Source of the DNA: Myxococcus sp. CA023
Lineage (GTDB): Bacteria; Myxococcota; Myxococcia; Myxococcales; Myxococcaceae
Assembly: GCF_010998615.1 (NCBI RefSeq)
Contig: NZ_JAAEAH010000005.1
Location: 118,153-182,152, forward strand
Direction of reading: 5' to 3'
DNA: 64,000 nucleotides
Shown here: one piece after another, positions 16,518 through 25,709 of the stretch
Position numbering within the stretch: the stretch's first letter is position 1
How the letters are laid out: every line of letters starts with the position of its first letter
Program-made: the position numbers and the translations under genes
The notes under the pieces: model-generated
Databases searched by the model: none
Seen by the model: only the letters and a program-made list of their open reading frames with translations
What the model was told of the DNA's origin: nothing

Positions 16518-17441
16518 TCAGGTCTCCATCAGCCCGCGCACCACCGCGGCCACGGCCAGGGGCGTGGCCACGCGGTCATCGCTCAGCGGCGCCAGGGCCC
16601 GGGCGAACTGCTCCGCGGAGCCGAAGCGCTGCGAAGGGACGGGCGCCAGCGCGCGGTCCAGCACCAGCGCCAGCGCGTCGGGGACGCCGGGCACACGCAT
16701 GCGCACGGGAGTCACCCGGCCGCCGCGGATGGAGGACTCCACCTGCTCCTCCGGGCCGGAAGGGAAGGGCGACTCCAGCGCCAGCAGTTCGTAGAGCAGC
16801 ACCGCCGTCGCCCACAGGTCCACCGCCACGGACACGTCGCCCGCGAGCAGCTCCGGGGAGCGGTAGTGCTGCTTGCCCAGCCGCCGGATGTCCTGCACCG
16901 CGCCCGCGCGGGAGCGCGCCACGCCGAAGTCCGCCAGCTTCACCTCGCCGGTGCGGGACAGCAGCACGTTGTGCGGGGACACGTCGCAGTGCACCACGCC
17001 CAGGGGGCGGCCCGTGGTGCTGACGGCATGGTGCGCGTGCGACAGGGCCTCCAGCACCTGCCGGACGACGAGCACGGAGATGTCGATGGGCAGCTCGATG
17101 CGGCGGCGGCGGCACCGCGCCAGCACGCGGCCCAGGTCGGGGCCTTCCACCAGCTCCAGCGCCAGGTAGCCACCGTCCGGCAGCTCGCCGTACTCCACGA
17201 AGCCGACGATGTACGGGTGGCGCAGGCAGCGTGCGAGCTCGGCTTCGTGCAGGAGCTGCTCGTGGGCCTCCGCGTCTCTCATGCGCTCGGGACGCACGCG
17301 CTTGAGGGCCACCTGCGCTCCGGCATGTGGGCCCTGCTGCATCCGCGCGAGAAACACCTCTGCCATGCCGCCGCGTCCCAGCCTGGACAGCAGTTGGAAG
17401 CGGCCATGGTTGCGAGGCCAGATTTCCCGCACGTTCTCCAT
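16518..17441 (-). CDS. Hanks-type serine/threonine protein kinase
   Basis: A 307-residue kinase. The glycine loop LGRGGMAEVFLA, the lysine in QVALKRVRPE, the catalytic loop VVHCDVSPHNVLL and the metal-binding DFG in LADFGVARS are all present. The loop reads HCD rather than HRD, so it is a non-RD kinase, usually not controlled by activation-loop phosphorylation. There is no membrane segment or sensor domain after the kinase fold, so it should be cytoplasmic. The ATG at 17441 follows a GTG at 17444 in the same frame; the PilZ gene upstream ends only 5 bases earlier, so they form one unit. A 7-bp inverted repeat (16512-16537) over its last codons faces the sbcC stop and may end both transcripts. 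Confidence 0.9.
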   Translation of the reverse strand: MENVREIWPRNHGRFQLLSRLGRGGMAEVFLARMQQGPHAGAQVALKRVRPERMRDAEAHEQLLHEAELARCLRHPYIVGFVEYGELPDGGYLALELVEGPDLGRVLARCRRRRIELPIDISVLVVRQVLEALSHAHHAVSTTGRPLGVVHCDVSPHNVLLSRTGEVKLADFGVARSRAGAVQDIRRLGKQHYRSPELLAGDVSVAVDLWATAVLLYELLALESPFPSGPEEQVESSIRGGRVTPVRMRVPGVPDALALVLDRALAPVPSQRFGSAEQFARALAPLSDDRVATPLAVAAVVRGLMET

Positions 17442-17446
17442 CACGT

Positions 17447-18298
17447 TCAGCCCACGCCACCCGCGAGGCTCGCCAGGTAGTCGTCCAGCGTCTGGGAGAA
17501 GGTGGCGTCGTCGTTGAGGAACGCCAGGCCCACGCCGCCCGTGTACGGGTCGTCCATCACGTGGACCACCACCGCGTCGCCCTGCAGGCGTTCGCCGTTG
17601 GGCAGCTTCACGTCCACGGTGACGACGCTGTCGGGCAGGGGCCGGTGCGCGGTGCGCACGAAGAGTCCGCCGTTGGAGATGTTGAGGGCGTGCTCACGCA
17701 CGAAGTCCAACTCGGTCCGGAACTCCATTTCCAGCTTCACGGCGAAGCGGCGCCCGCGACGCTGAGGCCCCTCCGGCGGGCGGACGAGCACCTGGTGAGG
17801 CTGGTTGCTGGGTGCGGGAGCAGGCGCCTCCACGGGCTTCGGGCTCGTTTGAGGCACGGAGGCCGCGGTGCCACCCACGGTGGGCCCCGCGGGACGCACG
17901 CTGCTGACGGGCAGCGTGGTCAGGTGCTGCTGCAGCACCCGCGCCGCGGCGGAGCATTCGTCTCCCCGGTAGGTGGTGCCGCCCCCGAAGGCTGCCGCGC
18001 GAAAGGCATCTCGCTCCGCCTTGGGCAGACGCCACAGCTCCACGAACGTGCCGCCGCTGCGCTTCGCGTCCTCCGCGAGCCGCTCCACGGCGGAGCGTGG
18101 ATAGCCTGGAGCCTCCACCTTCAATTCAATCCCTGCTTCCTCGGGGCGCAGGGCCACCACGAGCTGGAGTGACTGCGCGGAGGTGAGCACCTCGCCAATC
18201 CCTTCCACCCAGGCCGCCACGCGCTCCGGGGGAGCCGAGCCATTCCATAATGCCGCAAGACCGAAGACGGGCACGGGCGCGACGATAGCCGAGCCCAT
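17447..18298 (-). CDS. PilZ domain protein
   Basis: A 283-residue protein. Residues about 1-120 form an alpha/beta region I do not recognise, residues about 125-180 are a Pro/Ala linker, and about 183-283 are a PilZ domain. The domain carries the c-di-GMP-binding arginine motif RRGRRFAV and the second motif NISNGGLFV, with GVGLAFL near the end, so binding of c-di-GMP is expected. Such proteins carry c-di-GMP signals to motility, polysaccharide or development targets. The gene is directly upstream of the Ser/Thr kinase gene (5-base gap), suggesting a c-di-GMP input to the kinase or the reverse. It is divergent from the VWA lipoprotein gene. Confidence 0.88.
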   Translation of the reverse strand: MGSAIVAPVPVFGLAALWNGSAPPERVAAWVEGIGEVLTSAQSLQLVVALRPEEAGIELKVEAPGYPRSAVERLAEDAKRSGGTFVELWRLPKAERDAFRAAAFGGGTTYRGDECSAAARVLQQHLTTLPVSSVRPAGPTVGGTAASVPQTSPKPVEAPAPAPSNQPHQVLVRPPEGPQRRGRRFAVKLEMEFRTELDFVREHALNISNGGLFVRTAHRPLPDSVVTVDVKLPNGERLQGDAVVVHVMDDPYTGGVGLAFLNDDATFSQTLDDYLASLAGGVG

Positions 18299-18474
18299 TC
18301 AACCCGCGAACCCCGTTTGCCAACAGCCTGAGCGCAATCCAGCCACATCACTGGACTGGGATCATCCAGACCCCGACTCAGAGTTGCCCCAGGGGAACAG
18401 GTACTCGGAAACTCCCGCGTTGTTCTCTATTATGGAAGTCTGCTTCGACTCACCCCCCACCTGGAGTCGGAGTC

Positions 18475-21400
18475 ATGGAGTCAAAGACGATGCGCAACTC
18501 CCTGATGAGGTACTTCTCCTGCGCGTTGCTGGCAGCGTCGTTGCTGACTGGCTGCGGCGGTGGGAAAGACCCTGACCCCAATCCACAACCGAATATCGAT
18601 GGAGGCCCCGACGGTAACTCGGACGGCGGTACGGATGCCGGCCCGCTTGAAGAAGACGCGGGCGTGATTCCGGATCCGGACCCCGATCCGGGTGAGGTGC
18701 CCACGGATATCGATGACCCTGACAACTCGACGAAGGACTCCGACTGTGACGGCCTGACGGACGCGGAGGAGTTCGCGACCATCTATCCCGGCGGCGCGAA
18801 GACGAACCCCGGCCTGCGCGACACGGATGGCGACGGCATCCGCGACGGCGTGGAGGTGGGTCGCACCTCGAGCCCCGACCCCCGCTGCAACTTCCCCGGT
18901 GACCAGGACACGACCACGCGCACCTCGCCGGTGCTGGCGGACACGGACGGCGACGGCATCCCGGACGGCCTGGAGGACCTCAATCGCAACGGCCGGAGGG
19001 ACCCGGGCGAGACGGACCCGAACGCCATCGACTCGGATGGTGACGGCCTGTCGGACGGTGCGGAGGACGCCAACCGCAACGGCGTGGTGAGCCCCGGTGA
19101 GACGGACCCGCGCAAGCGCGACACGGATGGCGACGGCCTGGATGACGGCCTGGAGTCGCGCACCGGCACCAACCCGCTCGCCCCGGATTCGGACGGCGAC
19201 ACCTGCAGCGACGGTGACGAGGACGTCAACCGCAACGGCATCGTGGACGGCAACGAGACGGACCCGCGCGTGGCGGACTGCGCCGCGTCGATTCCGGACG
19301 CCGACTTCGACGGCATCCCGGACTCGGTGGAGGTTGCGACGGGCACGGACCCGAACAACGCCGACACGGACGGCGACGGCATCCAGGACGGTGTCGAGGA
19401 CAAGAACCGCAACGGCCGCGTGGACGCCGGTGAGACGGACCCCCGCCTGGCGGACACCGACTGCGACGGTCTCCAGGACGGCCCGGGCCGCAATGGCTTC
19501 CGCGGTGAGGACACCAACGGTAACGGCCGCGTGGACCCGGGCGAGACGGACCCGACCGACCCCGACACGGACGGCGACGGCCTGCTGGACGGCCTGGAGC
19601 TGGGTGTGTCGACGGCGCAGGCGCCGCGTCAGGACTGTGGCTACGTGGGCGACGCGGACCCGACCACCACCACGTCCCCGACGAACCCCGACAGCGACGG
19701 TGACGGCATCCAGGACGGCGCGGAGGACGCCAACCAGAACGGCCGCGTGGACGAGGGCGAGCTGAACCCGAACGACCCCGCCGACGGCGCGGCCAACACG
19801 CCGGCGGGCCAGGCCTGCCGCACGACCAACCTGCGCACCGTCACCTTCAAGGAAGAGAACGGCGCGGACCTGCGGCTGGCGCTGCCCTCCACCTTCACGG
19901 ACGCCAACCTGCGCACCATCCGCGATGGCAACAACGCGGTGGGCATCATCGGCTGGGACGCCACCAAGCAGGTGACGCTGATTGCGTACAAGCGCGGCCG
20001 CGTGGGCTCGTCATCCAACCCCACGAACGACGAGGCGGGCATCCGCGCGGCGTCGTTCAACTCCGCCACGCGTGACTTCCAGCAGACCTTCAACACCTGG
20101 GACGGCTACGCCGCGCTGTCGGCGCGTTACGCCATGTCGGGCGGCGCGGACCTGAAGACGTTCACCAACACCCTGACCCGCTCGCTGGTGCCCGGAAGCA
20201 CGGGAGAGCTGACGGGAACGGCCGGCATCACCGGGCCCTTCACCATGCAGGCGCAGTACGTGCACCGCTCCGACCAGAGCGTGGTGGTGGTGCTGGCCAT
20301 CACCCCGACGTCTCGTTACAACGAGGCGGGCAGCCTCTTCACGACGGCGGACACGGCGGGTGGCTCGGCGCTGGCGCAGTTCGGTGACGCGGACGCGGTG
20401 CAGTGCGAGAAGTTCACCGTGCGGCAGGCGGTGGTGGACTTCCTCTTCGTGGTGGACGACAGCGGCTCCATGGCCTCGTCGCAGCAGTCGCTGGCCAACG
20501 CGGCCTCGGCCGTGGCGGCCAAGCTGGCCAACGCGACGCTGGATTATCGGCTGGCGATGGTGAGCACGTCCTATACCCACAGCAACGAGCCGAACTCGAA
20601 CGTGCTGCGTGGCTTCACGCCGAACATCAACCAGTTCCGGGCGTGGCTGACGCAGAACAGCACCTGCAACAACGGCCAGTGCACCATTGTCACCATCCCC
20701 GCGGGGACCCAGCCCACCACCTGCTCCTCCAACAGTGAGTGCTGGGTGAACCAGGACGGCAACGGCACGGAGCGTCCCCTGCAATCCGCTCGCGCGGCCA
20801 TCAACCTGCTGGCCTCGTCCGGTGGCACGGCGCAGACGCGCTTCCGCGCGGGCGCCAAGGTCGTGGTCGTCATCCTGACGGACACGCGGGACCAGTCCTC
20901 CGACTCCATCGACACCTACACCCAGTACTTCCTGGGCACGGGCAACACCTCGGGGACGAACCGCAACCCGCTGAACCAGCCCATCGACGTGCACGGCATC
21001 CTCTGCCCGCATGAGAACGCCACCAACGACACCAGCACCTGGTGCCAGACCCAGGAAGACCCCCGGAACCCGCGGCACCTGGACATCATCCAGGCCACCG
21101 GCGGCGTGTACGGCAGCATCCGGGACGCGAACGCCATCACCACCACCATCAACGCCATCATCGATAGCGTCATCGCGTCGGTGGGTTACCGGACGCAAAA
21201 GCCGCCCATCGGCGCCTCGCTGAAGGTGGCCATGGACGCGGTGGCGAACGCGTCGCAGTGCCCCACGCCGGGAGACCTGCCACGCAGCCGCACTCACGGC
21301 TTCGACGTGGACGGCATCAGCCGCGCGGTGTCCTTCTACGGCGGGTGCCGCCCGCAGAACGCGGGGACCACCCAGGCGGCGCTGTCCTACCGCTACTGGA

Positions 21401-21879
21401 CGGACCGCACGACGAACCCGAACGGCGTCCCCGCGCCGTGCGCGGCGGACCCGTACCACGACCCGAACGACCCGGACTTCTGCGAAGGCAAGCTGACGTG
21501 CAACCGCACCACGGACCAGTGCGAGTGCCCGTCGGACTGCGGCGGCGGCGGTGCCCCGGGCCAGGTGTGCAACACGGACCCCGCGGTGTGCGCCTTCACC
21601 TGTGCGCCGGACTGCGGCGGCACGTGCGGCACCTACGAGACGTGCAACACGGACACCTGCTCGTGCTCGTGTGTCCAGACGGCCACCTGCGCGCCGGGCT
21701 TCAAGTTCAGCCAGGACGCGTGCGGCTGCGTGTGTGACACGGCTGCGCTGAACTGTGGTGACCGGTACCAGGCGGACCCCAACACGTGCGCCTGTGCCTG
21801 TAAGTCGGACTGCGGCGGCTGCGGTCCGAACGCGGTCTGCAACCAGAGCTACTGCGCCTGCGAAGGCATCATCGGCTGA
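18475..21879 (+). CDS. VWA-domain lipoprotein with calcium-binding TSP3-like repeats and Cys-rich tail
   Basis: A 1134-residue lipoprotein. The signal peptide ends in the lipobox LLTGC (Cys about residue 27), followed by a Gly/Asp/Pro-rich linker. Residues about 80-440 carry repeats of the form DTDGDGIxDG, most joined to ExxNxNGRVDxGETDP, the thrombospondin type 3 / EF-hand-like pattern that binds calcium. A beta-rich region follows. A von Willebrand A domain starts near residue 650 with the MIDAS motif VDDSGSMASS (DxSxS). The last 130 residues hold about 30 Cys with EGF-like spacing (for example SDCGGGGAPGQVC, CSCSCVQTATC). An outer-membrane or surface adhesion protein is the natural reading. 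TATTAT at 18429-18434 may be the promoter -10. The start could also be the ATG at 18490. Confidence 0.88.
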   Translation: MESKTMRNSLMRYFSCALLAASLLTGCGGGKDPDPNPQPNIDGGPDGNSDGGTDAGPLEEDAGVIPDPDPDPGEVPTDIDDPDNSTKDSDCDGLTDAEEFATIYPGGAKTNPGLRDTDGDGIRDGVEVGRTSSPDPRCNFPGDQDTTTRTSPVLADTDGDGIPDGLEDLNRNGRRDPGETDPNAIDSDGDGLSDGAEDANRNGVVSPGETDPRKRDTDGDGLDDGLESRTGTNPLAPDSDGDTCSDGDEDVNRNGIVDGNETDPRVADCAASIPDADFDGIPDSVEVATGTDPNNADTDGDGIQDGVEDKNRNGRVDAGETDPRLADTDCDGLQDGPGRNGFRGEDTNGNGRVDPGETDPTDPDTDGDGLLDGLELGVSTAQAPRQDCGYVGDADPTTTTSPTNPDSDGDGIQDGAEDANQNGRVDEGELNPNDPADGAANTPAGQACRTTNLRTVTFKEENGADLRLALPSTFTDANLRTIRDGNNAVGIIGWDATKQVTLIAYKRGRVGSSSNPTNDEAGIRAASFNSATRDFQQTFNTWDGYAALSARYAMSGGADLKTFTNTLTRSLVPGSTGELTGTAGITGPFTMQAQYVHRSDQSVVVVLAITPTSRYNEAGSLFTTADTAGGSALAQFGDADAVQCEKFTVRQAVVDFLFVVDDSGSMASSQQSLANAASAVAAKLANATLDYRLAMVSTSYTHSNEPNSNVLRGFTPNINQFRAWLTQNSTCNNGQCTIVTIPAGTQPTTCSSNSECWVNQDGNGTERPLQSARAAINLLASSGGTAQTRFRAGAKVVVVILTDTRDQSSDSIDTYTQYFLGTGNTSGTNRNPLNQPIDVHGILCPHENATNDTSTWCQTQEDPRNPRHLDIIQATGGVYGSIRDANAITTTINAIIDSVIASVGYRTQKPPIGASLKVAMDAVANASQCPTPGDLPRSRTHGFDVDGISRAVSFYGGCRPQNAGTTQAALSYRYWTDRTTNPNGVPAPCAADPYHDPNDPDFCEGKLTCNRTTDQCECPSDCGGGGAPGQVCNTDPAVCAFTCAPDCGGTCGTYETCNTDTCSCSCVQTATCAPGFKFSQDACGCVCDTAALNCGDRYQADPNTCACACKSDCGGCGPNAVCNQSYCACEGIIG

Positions 21880-21892
21880 TGATGCGGAAGCG

Positions 21893-21923
21893 CTCCGGCC
21901 TTCGTTGAAGAAGGAGGCCGGAG
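21893..21923 (+). terminator. first hairpin after the VWA lipoprotein gene
   Basis: CTCCGGCCT (21893-21901) pairs with AGGCCGGAG (21915-21923), 9 bp with a 13-nt loop, starting 13 bases after the stop. It is the first of two tandem hairpins in the gap before the convergent M14 peptidase gene. Confidence 0.5.
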
Positions 21924-21943
21924 TCAGCAGGGCTGAAAGAAAA

Positions 21944-21973
21944 ACGCCCCGGGGCCTGCTGGCTCCGGGGCGT
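21944..21973. terminator. rho-independent terminator, probably bidirectional
   Basis: ACGCCCCGG (21944-21952) pairs with CCGGGGCGT (21965-21973) over a 12-nt loop. It is flanked by GAAAGAAAAA on the left and CTTCATTT on the right, giving an A-tract on one side and a T-rich run on the other. It lies between the convergent VWA lipoprotein and M14 peptidase genes and is the clearest terminator in the window. Confidence 0.75.
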
Positions 21974-21995
21974 CTTCATTTCACGGCCAGGCTTC

Positions 21996-23771
21996 CTACG
22001 GCTTCGCGGGTTTCATCGCCGCCAGCCCATGGGGCGCGGCCTGGATGCGCAGCACGGGGTAGACGCGGAGCTGGACGTCGCGGGCCGGGTGGCGCTCATA
22101 GAAGAAGCGCAGGCGGGCGCGCGCGTCCTTGGCGAAGGCCGGGTCCTTCAGCTTCGCTTCCCACTCCGCCTTCACCGAAGCGTCCTTCGCGAGCAGCTCC
22201 CGCGCGAAGGGCTCCAGCACGTAGTCCTCCACGTACTCCTTCTGCTCGAAGTGGGCGTTGAAGAAGCCCCAGGACAGCAGCGAGTCCGGCCCCGTGGGCT
22301 CAAACAGGTGCGCCACCAGCTCCACGCCCTCCTGCGCCACCGGCACGTACAGCGTGCCGGCGGGGAGGGCCTGTGACTGCGGCTCCCACGCACCCTTCAC
22401 GTTGAGCGTCTGCCGGTTCTCCACGGACTGGGTGCTCCACTTCGCCTCGGTGGCGCGGAAGCTCTCCACCGCCGCGCTGGCCACGGGCTTGGAGAGGCGC
22501 TGCGAGCGCAGGCCGTGTGTGGCCAGCTTCGCCTCCACCCAGGCGGCGTGCGCGGGCGGAACCAGGTAGCCACCCGCGGGCAGCGAGGCGGTGAGCGCGG
22601 GCTGAATCTCCTCGAAGTAGGGCACCTTCCAGACCTGGGGCTTCGTGTCGTCGTAGCGAATCCACGTCTGGCCGGACACGTCGGAGGCGCCCCGCTCATA
22701 GGCGTAGCCCCGGAAGTCGATGGTCCGCTTCTGCTCCGTGTTCTTCCACGCGAGCACCACCTCGCGCGTCGTGCCGGCCGCGTCCGCCGCGTCTGCTGCC
22801 TTCACCGCCGCGCGCAGGGCGGCGCCGTCACGGGCCACCAGCCGCAGCAGGCTGGCCACGATATTCCGCGTGGCCTTCACGCGCTCCGCATAGGGCTTCC
22901 ACGAGTGCGTCTCCACCAGCACGCCGAAGCGGCGGTGCGTGGCCCAGTAGGCATGGCTGAAGCGCGGCGGCGGCACGCCGTAGGCGAAGCCGGAGCTGGG
23001 GTCATCGTCCTCGATGAAGGACGGGTAGAAGGGCACGGGCAGGTGCTGCTGGGACTCCAGCTCGGTGAAGAGCTCCTCGCGCAGCTTCACGCCCAGCTCG
23101 CGCAGCGCGGCCGGTCCGGACTTCTGCGGCTCGATGCCCACGGACACGTCATGCTCGAACTTGGCGCCGTTGGTGGCGTGCAGGTCGGCGTAGACGAGCG
23201 GGTCCCACGCGTGGAGGTACTTTAGCAGGGCCACCATCTCCGGGGCCTCCGCCTTGGCGTAGTCGCGGTTGAGGTTGAGGTTCTGCGCGGTGGCGCGCCA
23301 GCCCATCTCCTCGGGGCCATTCTGGTTGGGTCGGTGGTTGGGGCCGAAGCGCTCATGGCCGTCCACGTTGAAGACGGGGACGAAGACGGCGGTGACGCGC
23401 TTGAGGACGCCGGGCTGCTCCTTCCCGGCGAGCAGGTCGCGCAGCAGCCAGAAGCCAGCGTCCTTGCCGTCAATCTCACCGGAGTGGATGCCACCCTGGA
23501 AGAAGACGACGGGGCGCTGCTTGCGCGCCGCGGCGGCGGGCGTGAGGGTGCCATCCGCGCTGGCAACGAGCGCGAGCAGCGGCCGGCCTTCCGGCGTGGT
23601 GCCAATCGTGTCGCAGCGGACCTTGCCGGGGAACGCCTTGGGGAAGGCGCGGCAGAGGGACTCCACTTCCGGGTAGCGGCCCGTGCGCGTCCAGCCACTC
23701 TGTTCGGAGACGGTGGTGAGGGACGACGGTGCCTGATGCAGCGTCAGGGCGAGGAGGGAGGGCAGGAGCAT
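21996..23771 (-). CDS. M14 family zinc carboxypeptidase, exported
   Basis: A 591-residue metallopeptidase. A short hydrophobic N-terminus (MLLPSLLALTLHQAPS) suggests export. The zinc ligands of the HxxE motif are H96 and E99 in GGIHSGEIDG, the third ligand is in YADLHATNG, and the catalytic-type glutamate is in GVLVETHSWKPY. The peptidase domain fills residues about 25-330; the C-terminal third is a beta-rich region I cannot name. Family members trim C-terminal residues from peptides or peptidoglycan stem peptides. The ATG at 23771 is chosen for its GGGAAGG ribosome-binding site and because the upstream in-frame ATG at 23831 would run into the preceding gene. It follows the metallo-beta-lactamase-fold gene by 31 bases. 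Confidence 0.9.
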   Translation of the reverse strand: MLLPSLLALTLHQAPSSLTTVSEQSGWTRTGRYPEVESLCRAFPKAFPGKVRCDTIGTTPEGRPLLALVASADGTLTPAAAARKQRPVVFFQGGIHSGEIDGKDAGFWLLRDLLAGKEQPGVLKRVTAVFVPVFNVDGHERFGPNHRPNQNGPEEMGWRATAQNLNLNRDYAKAEAPEMVALLKYLHAWDPLVYADLHATNGAKFEHDVSVGIEPQKSGPAALRELGVKLREELFTELESQQHLPVPFYPSFIEDDDPSSGFAYGVPPPRFSHAYWATHRRFGVLVETHSWKPYAERVKATRNIVASLLRLVARDGAALRAAVKAADAADAAGTTREVVLAWKNTEQKRTIDFRGYAYERGASDVSGQTWIRYDDTKPQVWKVPYFEEIQPALTASLPAGGYLVPPAHAAWVEAKLATHGLRSQRLSKPVASAAVESFRATEAKWSTQSVENRQTLNVKGAWEPQSQALPAGTLYVPVAQEGVELVAHLFEPTGPDSLLSWGFFNAHFEQKEYVEDYVLEPFARELLAKDASVKAEWEAKLKDPAFAKDARARLRFFYERHPARDVQLRVYPVLRIQAAPHGLAAMKPAKP

Positions 23772-23802
23772 GCCCTTCCCACAACATAGCCTCTGGTGGG
23801 TT

Positions 23803-24738
23803 TCAACCGTGGCGGACGGTGAGTGTTCCACCTACCGGCAGCACTTCGACGCGCTCACGCGCCAGGCCCCGCCGGGTCCACTCCGCGTCCAGGCGGCGGG
23901 GCGGCTCGTCGAGCGGCTCGTCGGTGAGCTTGAAGGTGCCCCAGTGCATGGCCAGGAAGCGCGCGGCGCCCAGGTCCTCGAAGGCCTGCACGGCTTCCTC
24001 GGGGTTCATGTGCTGACGGCGCATGAACCAGGCCGGGTCATACGCGCCAATGGGCAGCATCGCGGCGTCGATGCCCGGGTAGCGCAGGCCAATCTCCTTG
24101 AAGCCCTCGAAGTAGGCGGTGTCGCCGGAGTGGAAGACGCGAGCGCTCGAGCCTTCGATGACGAAGCCGCCCCAGAGCATCTCGTTGACGTCGTTGAGGC
24201 CGCGGCGGCTCCAGTGCTGCGAGGGGACGAAGTGCACCGTGACGGCGCCCACCTGCGTGGAGCGCCACCAGTCCAGCTCCGTGACGTCCAGGCCCGAGCC
24301 CCGGAACACCGGCGCATGGCCCAGGCCGGTGACGATGGGCGCGCCCACCTTCTCCAGCGTGGGCAGGTCCAGGTGGTCGTAGTGGTTGTGGGAGACGAGG
24401 CTGGCGGTGATGGGCGGCAGCTTCTCCACGGGGACGCCGGGCGGCACGTTGCGCCGGATGACGCCGCTGATGGCGTCGCGCAGCACCGGGTCGATGAGCA
24501 GCGACAGTCCGTCCAACTGCACGAGCCAGCTCGCATGCCCCAGCCACGTCAGCCGCGCGCCCTCTCCCGTCGCGGGCGGCGTGGCGAGCAGCGCGAGGTC
24601 GGGCTCCACGCGGGGGACCTCGGCGCGGGCCGGGGCCTTGCGGCGGCGGCCGGCGAGCTTGTCGGCCACGGCCCACTTGAAGACGCTGCTGAACGGCTGC
24701 GGCCCGCTGCCATCGAGGTTCTTGAACCGCAAGGCCAT
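23803..24738 (-). CDS. metallo-beta-lactamase-fold hydrolase (NAPE-PLD/UlaG-like)
   Basis: A 311-residue MBL-fold protein. The metal motif is H117-N-H119-Y-D121-H122 (SHNHYDHLD), with later ligands in PSQHW, VFHSGDTAYF and LAMHWGTF. The TWLGHASWLVQLDG start of the fold is typical of the group that includes UlaG lactonases and N-acyl-phosphatidylethanolamine phospholipase D. The substrate is unknown. The start at 24738 (MALRFKNLDG) has GGGAG 8 bases ahead. It lies 31 bases upstream of the M14 peptidase gene, so the two are probably co-transcribed. A hairpin separates it from metQ. Confidence 0.85.
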   Translation of the reverse strand: MALRFKNLDGSGPQPFSSVFKWAVADKLAGRRRKAPARAEVPRVEPDLALLATPPATGEGARLTWLGHASWLVQLDGLSLLIDPVLRDAISGVIRRNVPPGVPVEKLPPITASLVSHNHYDHLDLPTLEKVGAPIVTGLGHAPVFRGSGLDVTELDWWRSTQVGAVTVHFVPSQHWSRRGLNDVNEMLWGGFVIEGSSARVFHSGDTAYFEGFKEIGLRYPGIDAAMLPIGAYDPAWFMRRQHMNPEEAVQAFEDLGAARFLAMHWGTFKLTDEPLDEPPRRLDAEWTRRGLARERVEVLPVGGTLTVRHG

Positions 24739-24776
24739 GTACTTGCTCCCTCGTCTGGCGGGGTTGGGAGGGCCCC

Positions 24777-24817
24777 GCGCGCGTGCCCCTGTCATGCGCG
24801 GACCGGGCACGGCGCGC
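24777..24817 (-). terminator. hairpin after metNIQ
   Basis: GCGCGCGTGCCC (24777-24788) pairs with GGGCAC-G-GCGCGC (24805-24817), 12 bp with one bulged G and a 16-nt loop, starting 19 bases past the metQ stop on the minus strand. It separates the methionine importer from the MBL-fold gene. Confidence 0.5.
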
Positions 24818-24836
24818 AAGGAAGACGTGTCATCCG

Positions 24837-25670
24837 TCAGAAGGCGGGCACCACCGCGCCGCCGTAGGTGGACTCGATGTAGCGGCGCACGTCGTCGGAC
24901 TGGAGCGCCTTCACCAGCGTGCGCACCTCGGGGCGCTGCTCGTCGCCCTGACGCACGGCGAGCACGTTGGCGTAGGGGTTCTCCCGCGCGGCCTCGCGGG
25001 CCAGCACCTTCGCGTCCAGCTTCAGGTGCTTCTGGGCCTCCAGGAAGTAGTTGCCGTTGATGACGGCGGCGGCCACGTCCTCCAGCGTGCGGGGCTGCTG
25101 CTCCGCATCAATCTCCCGCAGGTCGAGCTTGCGCGGGTTGCCCACCACGTCCCGCACCGTCGCCGTGGCGCCCGCGTCCTCTCGCAGACGCAGCAGGCCC
25201 TGGGCTTCGAGCAGGCGCAGCGCCCGCGCCAGGTTGCTGGGGTCGGCGGGCAGCGTCACCTGCGCGCCCTCCGGCAGCTCCGCGAGCTGACGGAACTTCG
25301 TGGAGTAGAGCGCCAGGGGCTCCAGGTGCACCGGGCCGGCGCTCGTCAACGCGAGCTTCCTGTCTCCGGCGAAGCGCTCCAGGTAGGGCACGTGCTGGAA
25401 GTAGTTGGCGTCGAGCTGTTTGTCAGACAGCGCGATGTTCGGCTGGACGTAGTCGGTGAACTCCACCACGTCGACGCGCACGCCCTCACGCAGGGCCACG
25501 GCGGCGGCGGCGCGGAGAATGTCTCCGTGGGGCACCGGGTTGACGCCGACCTTCAACGTGCGGACGCCGGAAGACTCGCCCGAGGACGCCTCCTGCTTCT
25601 GGCAGGCCGTGAGCAGCAGCGTCACGGAGAGCAGCAGCGGGGTGAGCAGGGAACGAGAGGGGGACTTCAT
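24837..25670 (-). CDS. metQ: methionine ABC transporter, substrate-binding lipoprotein
   Basis: A 277-residue NlpA/MetQ family lipoprotein with lipobox LLTAC (Cys about 23). It shares the family start TLKVGVNPVPHGDILRAAA and the motif YVQPNIALSDKQLDANYFQH, near-diagnostic of MetQ. It binds methionine (D or L) in the periplasm and delivers it to MetI. The start is the ATG at 25670 (MKSPSRSLLT), with GGAG 9 bases ahead. It is the last gene of metN-metI-metQ, 39 bases after metI. Confidence 0.93.
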   Translation of the reverse strand: MKSPSRSLLTPLLLSVTLLLTACQKQEASSGESSGVRTLKVGVNPVPHGDILRAAAAVALREGVRVDVVEFTDYVQPNIALSDKQLDANYFQHVPYLERFAGDRKLALTSAGPVHLEPLALYSTKFRQLAELPEGAQVTLPADPSNLARALRLLEAQGLLRLREDAGATATVRDVVGNPRKLDLREIDAEQQPRTLEDVAAAVINGNYFLEAQKHLKLDAKVLAREAARENPYANVLAVRQGDEQRPEVRTLVKALQSDDVRRYIESTYGGAVVPAF

Positions 25671-25709
25671 GTCGGAAGACTCCAGGGACAACGGGAAGGA
25701 GAGGGCGGG

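Noticed and set aside
18740..19790. Regularly spaced GACGGCGACGGC-type repeats resembling a CRISPR or minisatellite
   Set aside because: The units encode in-frame DxDGDG calcium-binding repeats of variable length with codon variation, so this is a protein repeat region.
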